Positions 50,001 through 59,024 of a DNA stretch of 64,000 nucleotides are shown here, piece by piece. A program made the translations under genes and the position numbers. Source of the stretch: Prasinococcaceae sp. CCMP 1430 (Eukaryota; Prasinodermophyta; Palmophyllophyceae; Prasinococcales; Prasinococcaceae); assembly GCA_013416795.1 (NCBI GenBank), contig RQSC01000027.1, positions 247,204 through 311,203 of the forward strand, in the 5' to 3' direction. A model generated the notes under the pieces. The model was not told where the DNA came from. It searched no databases and saw only the letters and a list, made by a program, of their open reading frames with translations. Position 1 is the stretch's first letter. Every line of letters starts with the position of its first letter.

Positions 50001-51794
50001 GAGCTCGAGCTGCTTGGTGTGCACGCAAGCCCGCGCCCCTCTGATCTCGAGCTGGATGTCATGGGGACCGTGCTGCAGGTCTTCAGGGGGGAACTCGAGC
50101 GAGGTCACCACGGACGCTGCCTGCAACAGCGGCCACGCCGAGCTGTCCAGCCGCAAGTCTGCGCCACTCATTAGCACCGTGACCTCAGCGTTGTCGTTGG
50201 TTTCTCGCACGGGTGACGGAATCACTGCTGTCACGTGCATGGTTGCGAGCTGGAGAGACGCACTGTCCCCTTGCAGTTGCTCTGGTTCTGTGAGCTGTAG
50301 CTGCCACCCCTGCCCCTCAAGACTGAATGTCCAGTCAAGGGACTTGATGTGCGACACGATTGAATGCTCCTTGACCTCGGCCGCCATTTGCGTGGACTGT
50401 CGTGCCCGTCGTATACGCTTCAGCTGGACGTGCACACGCCTTACGTCGTCGACCCAATGCAGCAGAGCAGGTCGGTGTACCGCGCTTGCATAGTCTAGCT
50501 GCATCTGCATGCTCGCACTCAGCTCCCTCGCAGCCGGTGTACCGTTGTCCGGCCAGCACGTCGCGTCGATGGGAAGCGGCACATCCACTGTCACCGATGT
50601 GCTAGAGCTCCAAACCATGCTGAGCGCCTTCTCAGCCGTCGCAACTTCTCGGGGCCGCGAGGGATACCGCGCGTTCTCAGCCCGCAGGACGACCCTGGCC
50701 CTCGAGCACGCCGAGGAAAGTGACGCACGCCAGCAGTCCCGGTCAAACTTAACTGCAGTGCGAAGGGCAGAGCACTCGGCTTCGATGGGACGTATGGTCC
50801 TGCCTTCAGGATCTTCCATGAGCACGCACACACCAATCGAGCAAACCTGCAGCGACAGCTCTAGCGGGCACCCCTCAATCAGCTCGAGGAGGTCAGCCCC
50901 ACGGTCTGCACTCTCGCCCGCGTTGCCACGTTGGTCGACCTCGGCGACTCGCAGGGCGGCGTGGGCTCGCACGAGCACCGCAGCGTCCGAGCATGAAACT
51001 GCAACACCGCTGCACAAACTCTCAACAGCATTCAGCCGCAGCATTGCCTGCACCTTCAAGTGCTCGAGGTCCGCATCGACGACATCCGTGGAAGCGCAGA
51101 CGTGTCCCATTATTGCGACCACGTTGGCAGACTCTGGTTGCAGCGTCACGCAGCGCAGAGACATGTTACGCACGCCCACATTCCCGGTGGCCGCGCGGGT
51201 ATCCGCCGCGCCGCTGAGGTGCACTGTCGCGTTGACGACGCGGACCTCGACAAGCTGCGCGAGCCGCTGCAGCGCGCCGAACTTGGCCTCATCGATGCGC
51301 CTCCCGAGGAGCCGCACGCCCTCGGCGCGCCTCTCGGAATTTTCCGATCCGAGCTTGTGCCGCTCCCTCCTGGCGTCGGCCGCTTGCTGTCGTTGCCGCG
51401 CCCTCCTTTGCTGCTGCTCCGCCGCGCGCTGCCTGGTGCCAGCAGCATCCAAGCTCGCGAGCACGACTTCGACGTCTTTGACGACGACCGGGAACGCAGC
51501 GCCGCCCCTCGCAAATGCGAGCTTGAGCACCGATATCCACGACGGCAAGAGCGCGATCTCGCCTACCCTGAGCGACTCAATCACACCATTGCCGCGTTCG
51601 AAGGCGACGCTCACGCCACGCAGCTTCCATTCCGCCGGTGACGCGTGCCTCACTGACGCGCGCGCGCCAGGGACGAGCCCACGTAGCCACACGGCGACGC
51701 ATGCGCCCAGTGCCCGCCGCGCCCAGTGGTGGACCGCGTGGACCGCGACGAATGCGAGCGTGAGCAGCACCGCAGCGGCAACTGCTGCTCCCAT
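44019..51794 (-). CDS. Giant bridge-like lipid-transfer protein (SABRE / FMP27 / BLTP2 family)
   Basis: Two exons, 51794-44445 and 44315-44019 (GTGCGC donor, CGCAG acceptor, phase 0), give about 2,548 aa, close to Arabidopsis SABRE (about 2,600). A single N-terminal membrane anchor (AAVAAAVLLTLAFVAVHAVH) and then the first beta-rich repeats (EWKLRGVSVAF, SLRVGEIALLPSW) match the start of the RBG-repeat groove that conducts lipids between ER and plasma membrane. Late in the protein are DPFWMVSSKADALVLPLG and the FMP27 C-terminal signature IRMNEVKVVIAYAGSPFSFS, PPRVFHSYE, which splicing joins to GDWRDLLGTVRRDIVWSILK. The tail is Ser/Lys-rich. Family members control polarised growth and cytoskeleton organisation. 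The gene is divergent from PIG-V and convergent with the GAR-like gene. A TGTAATC element lies just beyond the stop on the minus strand. Confidence 0.87.
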
Positions 51795-52348
51795 CGCGCC
51801 CGGGTACAGCGCAGCCCCCTACGCCGTATCCCCCTTCCCTCCCTTCCCAGCGTGCGCCTGCGCGTGCGCGCGCCACGCTGGCGTTTTCCTCCTGCGCGTG
51901 TTTCAAACGCCCACGAGGGCCGCCGGGTGCACCGGCCGCTGCCGCCAAAGCCGGTCTCCGCAGCGGCAACCCGCAACCCCCGGGCGGCCCTCGCGGCGGC
52001 CACGAAGGGTGCTGCGGCGGCGACCGCCGCCGCCGCCGCCGCGCCAGGGAGCGCCGCGCGCGCCCGCGCGCGCGCGCACGCGCCGGGCGCGCGCACTGTG
52101 GCTGGCGCGCAGTCGTGTCTTCGCGCCGCACAAGAAGACACGCAAAAGTACAGTAAAAAAAGTGCCGTCTGGCATCTGCCATCGAATGCCATTGAACGTG
52201 CCATGAATGTGCCATGTGCCATTAATTGGCATGTGGATCAGGACCAGTCCAGGCGGCACTGACAGGACAGCTTGGGCTTCGGCGCTGGCCCTGGAGCGAG
52301 ATCTGTGATCTGTGGTTTGTATTATTGATTACGTCACCCACGGCGTAG
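51795..52348. promoter_or_regulatory. Divergent region between SABRE-type and PIG-V genes
   Basis: This 0.55 kb region probably contains both promoters and perhaps an unrecognised first PIG-V exon. Five exact TGCCAT hexamers lie at 52177, 52187, 52199, 52210 and 52217. A GCC-repeat tract is at about 52010-52055 and an A-rich patch at about 52130-52160. Confidence 0.5.
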
Positions 52349-53794
52349 CCCTTGCACGCGCGCGCGCGCGAGTGCGACCGCCTCGGCGCCGCGTGTGAGC
52401 GTGTGGCGCGGACGCACGCCGCGAGGCCGGCAGGTCGTCGCCCTAGCACCGCCGCTCTGGCGCTCGCGCTCGCCGCCGACGTGGCACTGGGCGACTACGA
52501 TGCGTCGGCGCGCATGGCAGCGAGCGCGCCGTGCGCGGGCGCGGTGGGATCCGCCGCCGCGGGAGCGCATGACGTGGGGGACAGGCGGCCCGGCTGGCTC
52601 GGGGCGTTGCGCGCGAGCCTCGAGGGAGTCGTCAGCTGGGACGCGGTCCACCTGCAGCGAGCGGCGAGATGCGGCTACGAGTACGAGCACAGCCGCGCCT
52701 TCTATCCGGGCGTGCCCCGCGCGCTCGCTGCGATAGCGAAGGCGCCAGGCTTTGGCGCGGCGCGCACCGCCATTGGCGAGGCTGCGACGATGTCGGCAAT
52801 CTCACTCGTCATGAGCCTGCTGTGTACAGTGGTTGCCGCCGTCGCGCTGCATCGCCTCACAACGCGCCTGTGGCGCGACGGCGTGCTGGCGGACTACAGC
52901 GCGGCGCTCTTCTGCGCGTCGCCGGCGTCGCCGTTCCTCGCGCTGGGGTACACGGAGGCGCCGTTCGCGGCGCTTAGCATGACGGGGCACGTCGCGATGG
53001 CCTCGGGGCACGCGGGTCTTGCGACGCTCCTGTACGCGCTTGCCGCGACGACGCGCTCCAACGGCGTGCTCAACGCAGGCCACGCCTGGTGCGCAGCGCT
53101 GCTCTACTCGCTCCACTCCGTGGCGACGCGTGCGGCGCCGCGCGAGCGCGCGGCAGCAGTGGCAGGGGCGTGCACTGCCGCGGCTGCGCTCTCGTTGCCT
53201 GTGCTTGCCGTGCCCGCGTGGGTGGAGCTCGATGCGCATCGGGCGTTCTGCGAGGGTGCCAGCGGCACAGTCGAGGCAGTGCGGCCGTGGTGCGCGCGCT
53301 GGCCTCTGACGTCTGCGTACGGCTTCATCCAGGCGCAGTACTGGGGACAGGGCCTCTTCTCGTTTTGGCGGCCCGAGCAGCTGCCCAACTTTGCGATGGC
53401 GGCGCCTGCGCTCCTTCTGGCGCTCGCGTCGGCGCGGTGGGGCCTCGGCCGCTGCACCGACGCGTGGCGCGAGCGAGGGCTTGAGACACTCGGCGCGGGC
53501 AAGCGCTTGCGGGTGCTTGGTGCGCCGCTGCCGCTCGTGGCCCCAGCGGACGCGCAAGCGCAGGCTGGGGCGCTCGCGCACTTCGTGCAGCTGGGCGCGA
53601 TGGCGATTGTGGCGGCTTGCTGCATGCACGTGCAGGTGGCGGCGCGCTTCATGTGCGCGCAGCCGGCCCTGTATTGGTACGCGGCGAGCGTCGCCATGCG
53701 TGGCGGCTCGCGCGCCGCGGCGCTGTGGGCTTACTTCCTGTGCTTCGGTGCGGTCGGTACTGTTGCGTTCGTCAACGGCTTACCGTACGTCTGA
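52349..53794 (+). CDS. PIGV: GPI mannosyltransferase 2 (PIG-V/GPI18), 5' end unresolved
   Basis: This multi-pass ER enzyme adds the second mannose to GPI-anchor precursors. Conserved family features are DYDASA near the start, SWDAVHLQRAARCGYEYEHS with AFYPGVPRAL, the lumenal AL.YTEAPFAALSM region, RSNGVLNAGH, YGFIQAQYWGQGLFSFW and QLPNFAMAAPALLLAL. Hydrophobic segments alternate through the remaining length, and the protein ends NGLPYV. The frame begins immediately after an in-frame TAG (52346-52348), with no ATG before 52514. The conserved N-terminal membrane segment (STAALALALAADVAL) precedes that ATG. The TAG could be a splice acceptor, so an upstream exon carrying the start is likely; starting at 52514 would cut off the first helix. 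The 3' end overlaps TGTATCTGTACTGTAC (53817 onward). Confidence 0.85.
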   Translation, partial: PLHARARECDRLGAACERVARTHAARPAGRRPSTAALALALAADVALGDYDASARMAASAPCAGAVGSAAAGAHDVGDRRPGWLGALRASLEGVVSWDAVHLQRAARCGYEYEHSRAFYPGVPRALAAIAKAPGFGAARTAIGEAATMSAISLVMSLLCTVVAAVALHRLTTRLWRDGVLADYSAALFCASPASPFLALGYTEAPFAALSMTGHVAMASGHAGLATLLYALAATTRSNGVLNAGHAWCAALLYSLHSVATRAAPRERAAAVAGACTAAAALSLPVLAVPAWVELDAHRAFCEGASGTVEAVRPWCARWPLTSAYGFIQAQYWGQGLFSFWRPEQLPNFAMAAPALLLALASARWGLGRCTDAWRERGLETLGAGKRLRVLGAPLPLVAPADAQAQAGALAHFVQLGAMAIVAACCMHVQVAARFMCAQPALYWYAASVAMRGGSRAAALWAYFLCFGAVGTVAFVNGLPYV

Positions 53795-53849
53795 GCGCGC
53801 TGCGTGCAGGGCGTGTTGTATCTGTACTGTACTTTACATCATTGCAAGC
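53795..53849. terminator. 55 bp convergent 3' gap with overlapping TGTAC elements
   Basis: The sequence at about 53817-53837 reads TGTATCTGTACTGTACTT on plus and TGTAAAGTACAGTACAG on minus. It is therefore available to both PIG-V and the EF-hand gene. Confidence 0.5.
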
Positions 53850-54494
53850 TCAGGTGGCACATGCGTGCCCGCACTGGCGCACGTGCGCTGGCGCGGCGGA
53901 CGGCAAATGCGACGCGCCTCCGCGTGACGTCATCGCGACAAAGAACTCCCTGGCGGAGAGCCTCCCGTCGCCATCCTCGTCGAGCTCCTGGAATGCCGCG
54001 TCCAGCTCGAAGGCGAACTCCGCACCGCGCTCAGCGAGCAGGCCACACTCCTTGGCGGCGCGCTGCAGCGCCTCGCGCGAGATATGTCCCTCGCAGCGAT
54101 CGTCAAGCGCGCGGAACGCCTCGCGCACCGCGGCCGCGTCGGCATCCGCCGCAGCGAGCGGCAGCGCTCGTTCCTGGGCGTACCTCCCCAGGGCGGTCGC
54201 GGTCACGCCCGCGTCCCCGCACGCGCCCACTAGCGCGTCGATCTCAGCCGCGCACGGCACGCGCCCCGTCACCGCTGCGAGCGCGCAACGCACGCCGTGC
54301 CGGTCGAGCGCGCCCTCCCGCCCGCCTCCACCCGCACGGCAGAAGCGCGCATGCGCGGCCGTCGCGTGATCCACCACGCTTCCTTGCAGGCCCGCCGCCG
54401 ACATCGCGCCGGCCTGCCCGCACCCCGCCGCGCCTGTGGCGCGCAGCGCCCCTGCGCTCTGTGACGCCAACGCTGCACGAGCTGCGCGCGACAA
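53850..54494 (-). CDS. EF-hand protein (EFCAB11/calmodulin-like)
   Basis: 214 aa from 54494, or 184 aa from an internal ATG at 54404; the first 30 residues are Ala-rich. The C-terminal EF-hand is canonical (ELDEDGDGRLSAREFFVAM, with D-x-D-x-D and a final Glu), so one calcium site is expected. Three earlier helix-loop-helix units are degenerate: REGALDRHGVRCALAAVTG, an AEIDALVGACGDAGVT unit and FRALDDRCEGHISREALQRA, which lacks most ligands. The four-unit layout with only the last loop intact resembles EFCAB11 and divergent centrin-like proteins. The partner is unknown. It is a single exon, sharing its 3' end with PIG-V. Confidence 0.7.
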   Translation of the reverse strand: MSRAARAALASQSAGALRATGAAGCGQAGAMSAAGLQGSVVDHATAAHARFCRAGGGGREGALDRHGVRCALAAVTGRVPCAAEIDALVGACGDAGVTATALGRYAQERALPLAAADADAAAVREAFRALDDRCEGHISREALQRAAKECGLLAERGAEFAFELDAAFQELDEDGDGRLSAREFFVAMTSRGGASHLPSAAPAHVRQCGHACAT

Positions 54495-54665
54495 CGCCCG
54501 CCAGCGCGCGATTCAAAAAATGCAAACCCTGATGTGACTTTCAGACTGTTTGGACGTCTTTTGCACTCAAATCAACGTCACGAACCTCAAAGTTTTCAAA
54601 GTGTTTAAGACATGCAAAACATCATCGATGTGACTCTAACCCTAACATGTCGCCACTGCGCGCTG

Positions 54666-57600
54666 TCATGTGCCCGTGATATCGCCGCTTGTGCTTGGAG
54701 GACGCAGCGGTTCGCTCGCCCTGCGGCTCAAGGCCCGTATCTCGGCCATTCGCTCACCCGCCACGACCTGCACCTCCTCGAGTGCCGCGGGATGGCGCTG
54801 AACGGCCTCCTGCCACTCGTCGCGGTCGAGCCGGAGAAGCTGGCATCCCTCGTCGCCCGTCACGACCGTTGCGACGCGAAGGCTGTCTGGGTTTAGAAGC
54901 GCCATCTCGCCAAAGTAGTCGCCCGTGCGAAGAATTTTCTGGCCCTCGCCGTCCGTGATGGCGGAGTCGCTCCCGCTTCTCGCCATTGACTTCCCAGGAT
55001 CTGCGTCGTGCAGCTGCACAATCGCGCTGCCACTGTGGATGAAGTACATCGAGTCCCCCCGATCACCGCGTCTGACGACGACCTCGCCAGGATCCATTGT
55101 CTCAAGCGCGAGCTCGGCAAAGAGCTCGTCGCAAAGCTGCGGGTGGTGCTGCATGAATGGACACTCGCGCAAGAGCTGGGCAACGCCACGGGTGAGAAAG
55201 AGAGTGCTTGCTTGGCGCGTTGTGGCTGTGCGCCTAATTGCACGCAGCGTGTCGGGAAAGTTCGCCATGACGTGGCTAAAGTCGTCCTCGTTGAGCACCA
55301 GCACTTGCACGCCCCTCTCGCCAGCACGCACGTCTGCATTGCGCTTGCTGTGGGTTTCGATGAGCGCGCCCTCGCCGAAGAAGTCGCCTAATTTGAGGCG
55401 TACCACGCCACTGCGCGAAGCGCCGCCGCGTTCATGGGCGCGCGCGCCCGAGCTCCGAACCGACGCATCCTCAGGGATCGTCGCGGGCGCCGAGCGCCGC
55501 GAGCTCCGCAAGGTCTTGCCCGCTTTGCTTGGCAGAAGAACTTCGGCAGTGCCGTCGTAACAAAAGAACATCTCCCGCCCGATGTCGCCTCTGCGCACAA
55601 TGTACTCTCCCGGTCGATACGATCTGAGTTGCATGCGCGGGAAAAGAGCGACCGCGACCTCTGAGCCCTCGTCGCCTTGCGAGAAGAGCGGGCATACCGC
55701 GACGATGCGAGCAGCGTTGTGCATTGCGTTCTCAGTCTGCCTGCCCTCTGCCGTCGTGGACACCTTCTCGGCAAAGTCGGAATCTCTGATGAGGATGGCG
55801 TCCCTGTCGTCCTTGTCGAGCTTCATGAGCTCGCACCGCGGACTCTCAACGATGATGCTGGCCGTGCGCCCAGTGTCTGTAGCCATCTCGCCGAAGAACG
55901 CGCCCTGGCCGAGCCCAGCCACGCGGTCACCCGGCAGCTTGAGCTTGCCGTCGTCGCCGTCGGGCTTGGCGACGTACACACCAAGCTCACCCCTTGTGAC
56001 AAAGTAGACGCCGTCGCTGGGATCCCCCTGTCGGAAGACGTGCTTGCCCTTGCGCAGCTTGACCGAGTGAAGTGCGTCCAGGATCTGCTGGATGGACTGA
56101 AACGACAGCCCGCTGAGGCTCGGCAGCTGGAGAAGCGTTCTTCCCAGGATGTCCAAGTGGTTTGGTTTATGCGCGCGGACGAACGCGGTCAGCAGATTCG
56201 TCTGTGCCAGCTGTTCCATCCACTCCTTGTTGCGCTTGTCGCCGCTGACACCCTCGACCATGGCGCCTTCGAGAAAGAGACGGAGGCGCTCGACAGCGCC
56301 ATCCGGCGCGGTCACAGACTGGGTTATCACATGCGCTTCGACGTGGGTCATCAAGGCACCAATATACTCGCGCATCACGCCGAGGAACTGGTTTGCAGCG
56401 GTAGCCTGGGCAGCCGTGACAGAGTGAAGAGGCCGAGAGGGCGGTGCACGGGACATGTACGTCGAGCTTTCGCTGCTGCCGGCAAACGAGACCGGGCGGC
56501 GCAGGCCGATGCCAAACATGCCACCGCCGCCTCCGCTCTCGGCAGGCAGCCCCTCGCGTGCGACGACGCGTCCTTCGTCCCACAAGATCTGGTGGCTTCC
56601 ATGCAGGGCCGCTGCTAGGGCGGTCGCACCCGGCAGCGTGGGAAGCATCCCGGGAGCCTTGACTTTGTTCGCGGAAAGGTCGCAGATGACGAGGCGGTCC
56701 TTGTCGACGCCCGTCGCCTTTCCCGCCCGCTTTTCGTCCGGCATACCGACGACGAAGCCGTGCGTGCGCCCTTTCTGCACGCGGCGCTCGAAGCCGGGCC
56801 CAACGATGGGTACGAGGTTCGACATGGGAAGAAGCGGCCAAAGCAGGGGCGCCAACGCGAGCACCGAGGCCGTCAGCACGCCCAGGTTCTTGTGAGTCAG
56901 AACAACAGGATATTCCAGCAACGCCGCACTCATGAGGAGGAGGCAGTTGTCCACGCTGAGCGTGGCGCAAAGCGCCGGGATAGCCCAGGTCGCAATTGCT
57001 GATGCCTCCTCAGCCTCCTGCGCCCATCTCCTCGGAGGCATGCCGTCTTGCAGCGGGAGGCCGCCTGCTCCACGCTCCAGCACCGCGTGGGCGGCGCTGT
57101 CTCCGTGCTCCGTGGGCACGTCAGCGCGCGGGACGCGTAGCTCAGCGCCACTGTCCTTGAAGTGCCCGATCTCCCCCCTCAAGGGCACTCGCAACTTGTG
57201 ATAGGCGCGCAGCGTGTCGTCGGGCGGAGCGATGCCGGCCACTTTGCCGCCGCAGAGCGCCCCAAGGCACCTCAGCCGCTGGCGCTCGGCCAGCGCGTGG
57301 AGCACATTCCACGTGGTGGTGAAGAGCGCCTGCCGGGTCAGGAAGCAGTATACGCGCCTGGTCACGACGAAGCGGCGTTGCCGCCCGCCCGCCATGCGAG
57401 CTGCGCCCGTCGCTGCCTCCCTCCGAAAGCCGTCGCTGTCCTCGCACAGCAGGGGCGGCGCGTCCAGGAGCTCGTCGGCAGCCAGGCACACAACCCAGAA
57501 CGGGCGCCTTCCACCCATTTGCGCGCCTGGTTGGAATCGCAGCAAGTACGCTCCCTCAGTGGACTCGAGCGCCCCCTTGCGCATCGCCATGTCATCGAGC

Positions 57601-58328
57601 GCCCCGGCCAGCAGCGGGCTGCCCTGCGCACCGGGCAGCGCCGAGCAGCGCGCGCCCGCGGGCATGACCATTTCTGGAAGGTTTTTGAGAACCCGGCGCA
57701 GATTGGCGCCGCGTACGCCATCCCCGTCGTTGGTCCCATACGCATGGATCCTGCCGGTGCTATTGAATGTCTTGCCGGGCGCAAACGCGGACAGCAGCAC
57801 GGGCTTCTCCATCCATGCCAGCGTCCCTCCGCCGCGGCGCGGCGTGCCCTTCGACTGCCCGCTGGGTGGCTTCGCACCAGGTGGTGCGCCCACTACCGCG
57901 AAGAGCTCGTAGGCGGGATCCGAAAGCTGCGCAGCGGTCGCGGCTGCGGGTGACAGCGAGATGCCGGTGGCGACCTGCATGAGCGCGCTTCCGGCCCTGC
58001 CGCTCTGCGGCGTCGCGGGCGTTGGAGGTGACGCCATCGCGGAGGTCACAGATGGAGAGGCACTTGTCGCCTCCGAGGCCGCCGACGCGTGCCTCGAGTA
58101 TGGTGGGCTCGACGCACTGACACTGCCGCTCGCCGCGGAACTCGTTGCCGCATGGGTTGCGCGGTCGCGGCTCTCGGCCTGCGCCACGACTGCCAAGAAT
58201 TCCATCTGCCAACCGAGCATCTCGGGATCGCGCAGAGCAATCTCCTCAGTCAGCTTGAACTGCCGCCGGCGCTTCACTTGCCGGCGGAAGCGCCGCGCGA
58301 TGCGCTCCCACATTGTGAACACCCCCAT
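54666..58328 (-). CDS. DENN-domain protein with three cyclic-nucleotide-binding domains
   Basis: A single exon encodes 1,220 aa from the ATG at 58328. A basic N-terminus (WERIARRFRRQVKRRRQF) is followed by a disordered region. The DENN module comes next: an upstream part near residue 270 (FWVVCLAADELLDAPPLL), the core near 455-500 (LSVDNCLLLMSAALLEYPVV, then PMSNLVPIVGPGF) and DRLVICDLSANKVKAPG. DENN domains are Rab GTPase exchange factors. Three CNB domains follow at about 750-840, 895-1010 and 1065-1160, each with a phosphate-binding cassette core: FGEMATDTGRTAS, FGEGALIETHSKRNAD and FGEMALLNPDSLRVAT. All keep the Phe-Gly-Glu and an Arg, so nucleotide binding is plausible. Cyclic nucleotide control of vesicle traffic is inferred. 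The frame is open upstream through a pentanucleotide repeat and is not used. Confidence 0.85.
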   Translation of the reverse strand: MGVFTMWERIARRFRRQVKRRRQFKLTEEIALRDPEMLGWQMEFLAVVAQAESRDRATHAATSSAASGSVSASSPPYSRHASAASEATSASPSVTSAMASPPTPATPQSGRAGSALMQVATGISLSPAAATAAQLSDPAYELFAVVGAPPGAKPPSGQSKGTPRRGGGTLAWMEKPVLLSAFAPGKTFNSTGRIHAYGTNDGDGVRGANLRRVLKNLPEMVMPAGARCSALPGAQGSPLLAGALDDMAMRKGALESTEGAYLLRFQPGAQMGGRRPFWVVCLAADELLDAPPLLCEDSDGFRREAATGAARMAGGRQRRFVVTRRVYCFLTRQALFTTTWNVLHALAERQRLRCLGALCGGKVAGIAPPDDTLRAYHKLRVPLRGEIGHFKDSGAELRVPRADVPTEHGDSAAHAVLERGAGGLPLQDGMPPRRWAQEAEEASAIATWAIPALCATLSVDNCLLLMSAALLEYPVVLTHKNLGVLTASVLALAPLLWPLLPMSNLVPIVGPGFERRVQKGRTHGFVVGMPDEKRAGKATGVDKDRLVICDLSANKVKAPGMLPTLPGATALAAALHGSHQILWDEGRVVAREGLPAESGGGGGMFGIGLRRPVSFAGSSESSTYMSRAPPSRPLHSVTAAQATAANQFLGVMREYIGALMTHVEAHVITQSVTAPDGAVERLRLFLEGAMVEGVSGDKRNKEWMEQLAQTNLLTAFVRAHKPNHLDILGRTLLQLPSLSGLSFQSIQQILDALHSVKLRKGKHVFRQGDPSDGVYFVTRGELGVYVAKPDGDDGKLKLPGDRVAGLGQGAFFGEMATDTGRTASIIVESPRCELMKLDKDDRDAILIRDSDFAEKVSTTAEGRQTENAMHNAARIVAVCPLFSQGDEGSEVAVALFPRMQLRSYRPGEYIVRRGDIGREMFFCYDGTAEVLLPSKAGKTLRSSRRSAPATIPEDASVRSSGARAHERGGASRSGVVRLKLGDFFGEGALIETHSKRNADVRAGERGVQVLVLNEDDFSHVMANFPDTLRAIRRTATTRQASTLFLTRGVAQLLRECPFMQHHPQLCDELFAELALETMDPGEVVVRRGDRGDSMYFIHSGSAIVQLHDADPGKSMARSGSDSAITDGEGQKILRTGDYFGEMALLNPDSLRVATVVTGDEGCQLLRLDRDEWQEAVQRHPAALEEVQVVAGERMAEIRALSRRASEPLRPPSTSGDITGT

Positions 58329-59024
58329 TGCGCCGACCTCTTGACGTGGTACCGCACAGGGCGGCGCCTTGCGTTTCCCCCCAGAGCACGCGGCCGGAGC
58401 AACGCGGTCGCTGCACGCCCGGCCCGGCGCGCCGCACGAGCCGCGCCGCGCGGCACGCCTGACGCCTGCGCCCGCGTTCTCCCCAGACGGCAGAAGCCTC
58501 GCCCGCAGTGCGCCACGCCGAGCCGAGCCGAGCCGAGCCGAGCCGAGCCGAGCCGAGCCGAGCGATGCGCGCTGTGGCGCGCCCGCACGCGCGCGCGCAC
58601 TCACGGCCCAGCTCGCAACAGCCTCGCACACACGTGCTGCGTGCGTGCTCGCTCGCCTGCATCATCGGCAGTGCATCGCTCCTCTCCCTTCGCGGGACGC
58701 TCCTACGTCACACGCCGCCCGCGGCAAAAGAATCAGGGCAATGCATCGATGCCTTCCATACGTACTTTCCTCACGGCGTATATTCGTATGCGCGTCCACA
58801 GGTCAGGCGCACGCTCGCCGCGGCGCGCTTGTCGTATTTGGCGCGCGCGCGCCGCTTTTTCGCGTTTCGAAAGCAGTGCCGGCGCAGCGCGCGCGCGCGG
58901 CACACCCGGCGCGGGCGGCGCGAACAGCCGCCCTCGGTCTGAAGGCAGGCCTCTGACGCGGAGCGCGCGGGGCAAGGGGTGGGGGGCGCACGCCTCACGC
59001 GCCGCGCGCGCGGCCGCGGAGTGT
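58329..59024. promoter_or_regulatory. Divergent region between DENN-CNB gene and unknown membrane protein gene
   Basis: About 0.7 kb with both promoters, a GAGCC pentamer array (58516-58563) and GC-alternating runs (58585-58600 and 58840-58900). An AT-richer patch lies near 58720-58800. No gene is recognised. Confidence 0.45.
58516..58563. repeat. GAGCC pentanucleotide tandem repeat
   Basis: About nine to ten perfect tandem copies of the 5 bp unit, about 190 bp upstream of the DENN-CNB ATG. Because 5 is not a multiple of 3, unit gain or loss would shift any frame through it, which argues for non-coding leader or promoter. Confidence 0.85.

Noticed and set aside
45544-52206. Long plus-strand frames opposite the SABRE-type gene
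   Set aside because: They are antisense shadows; the minus strand carries conserved family blocks and a consistent splice junction.
58500-58570. Pentamer array considered as a CRISPR or satellite
   Set aside because: Units are only 5 bp, without spacers, and this is a eukaryotic nuclear locus; it is a microsatellite.
58329-58631. Upstream extension of the DENN-CNB protein
   Set aside because: It would translate the GAGCC pentamer repeat into a short Leu-Gly-Ser-Ala-Arg array; the unit length and lack of conservation favour a non-coding leader.
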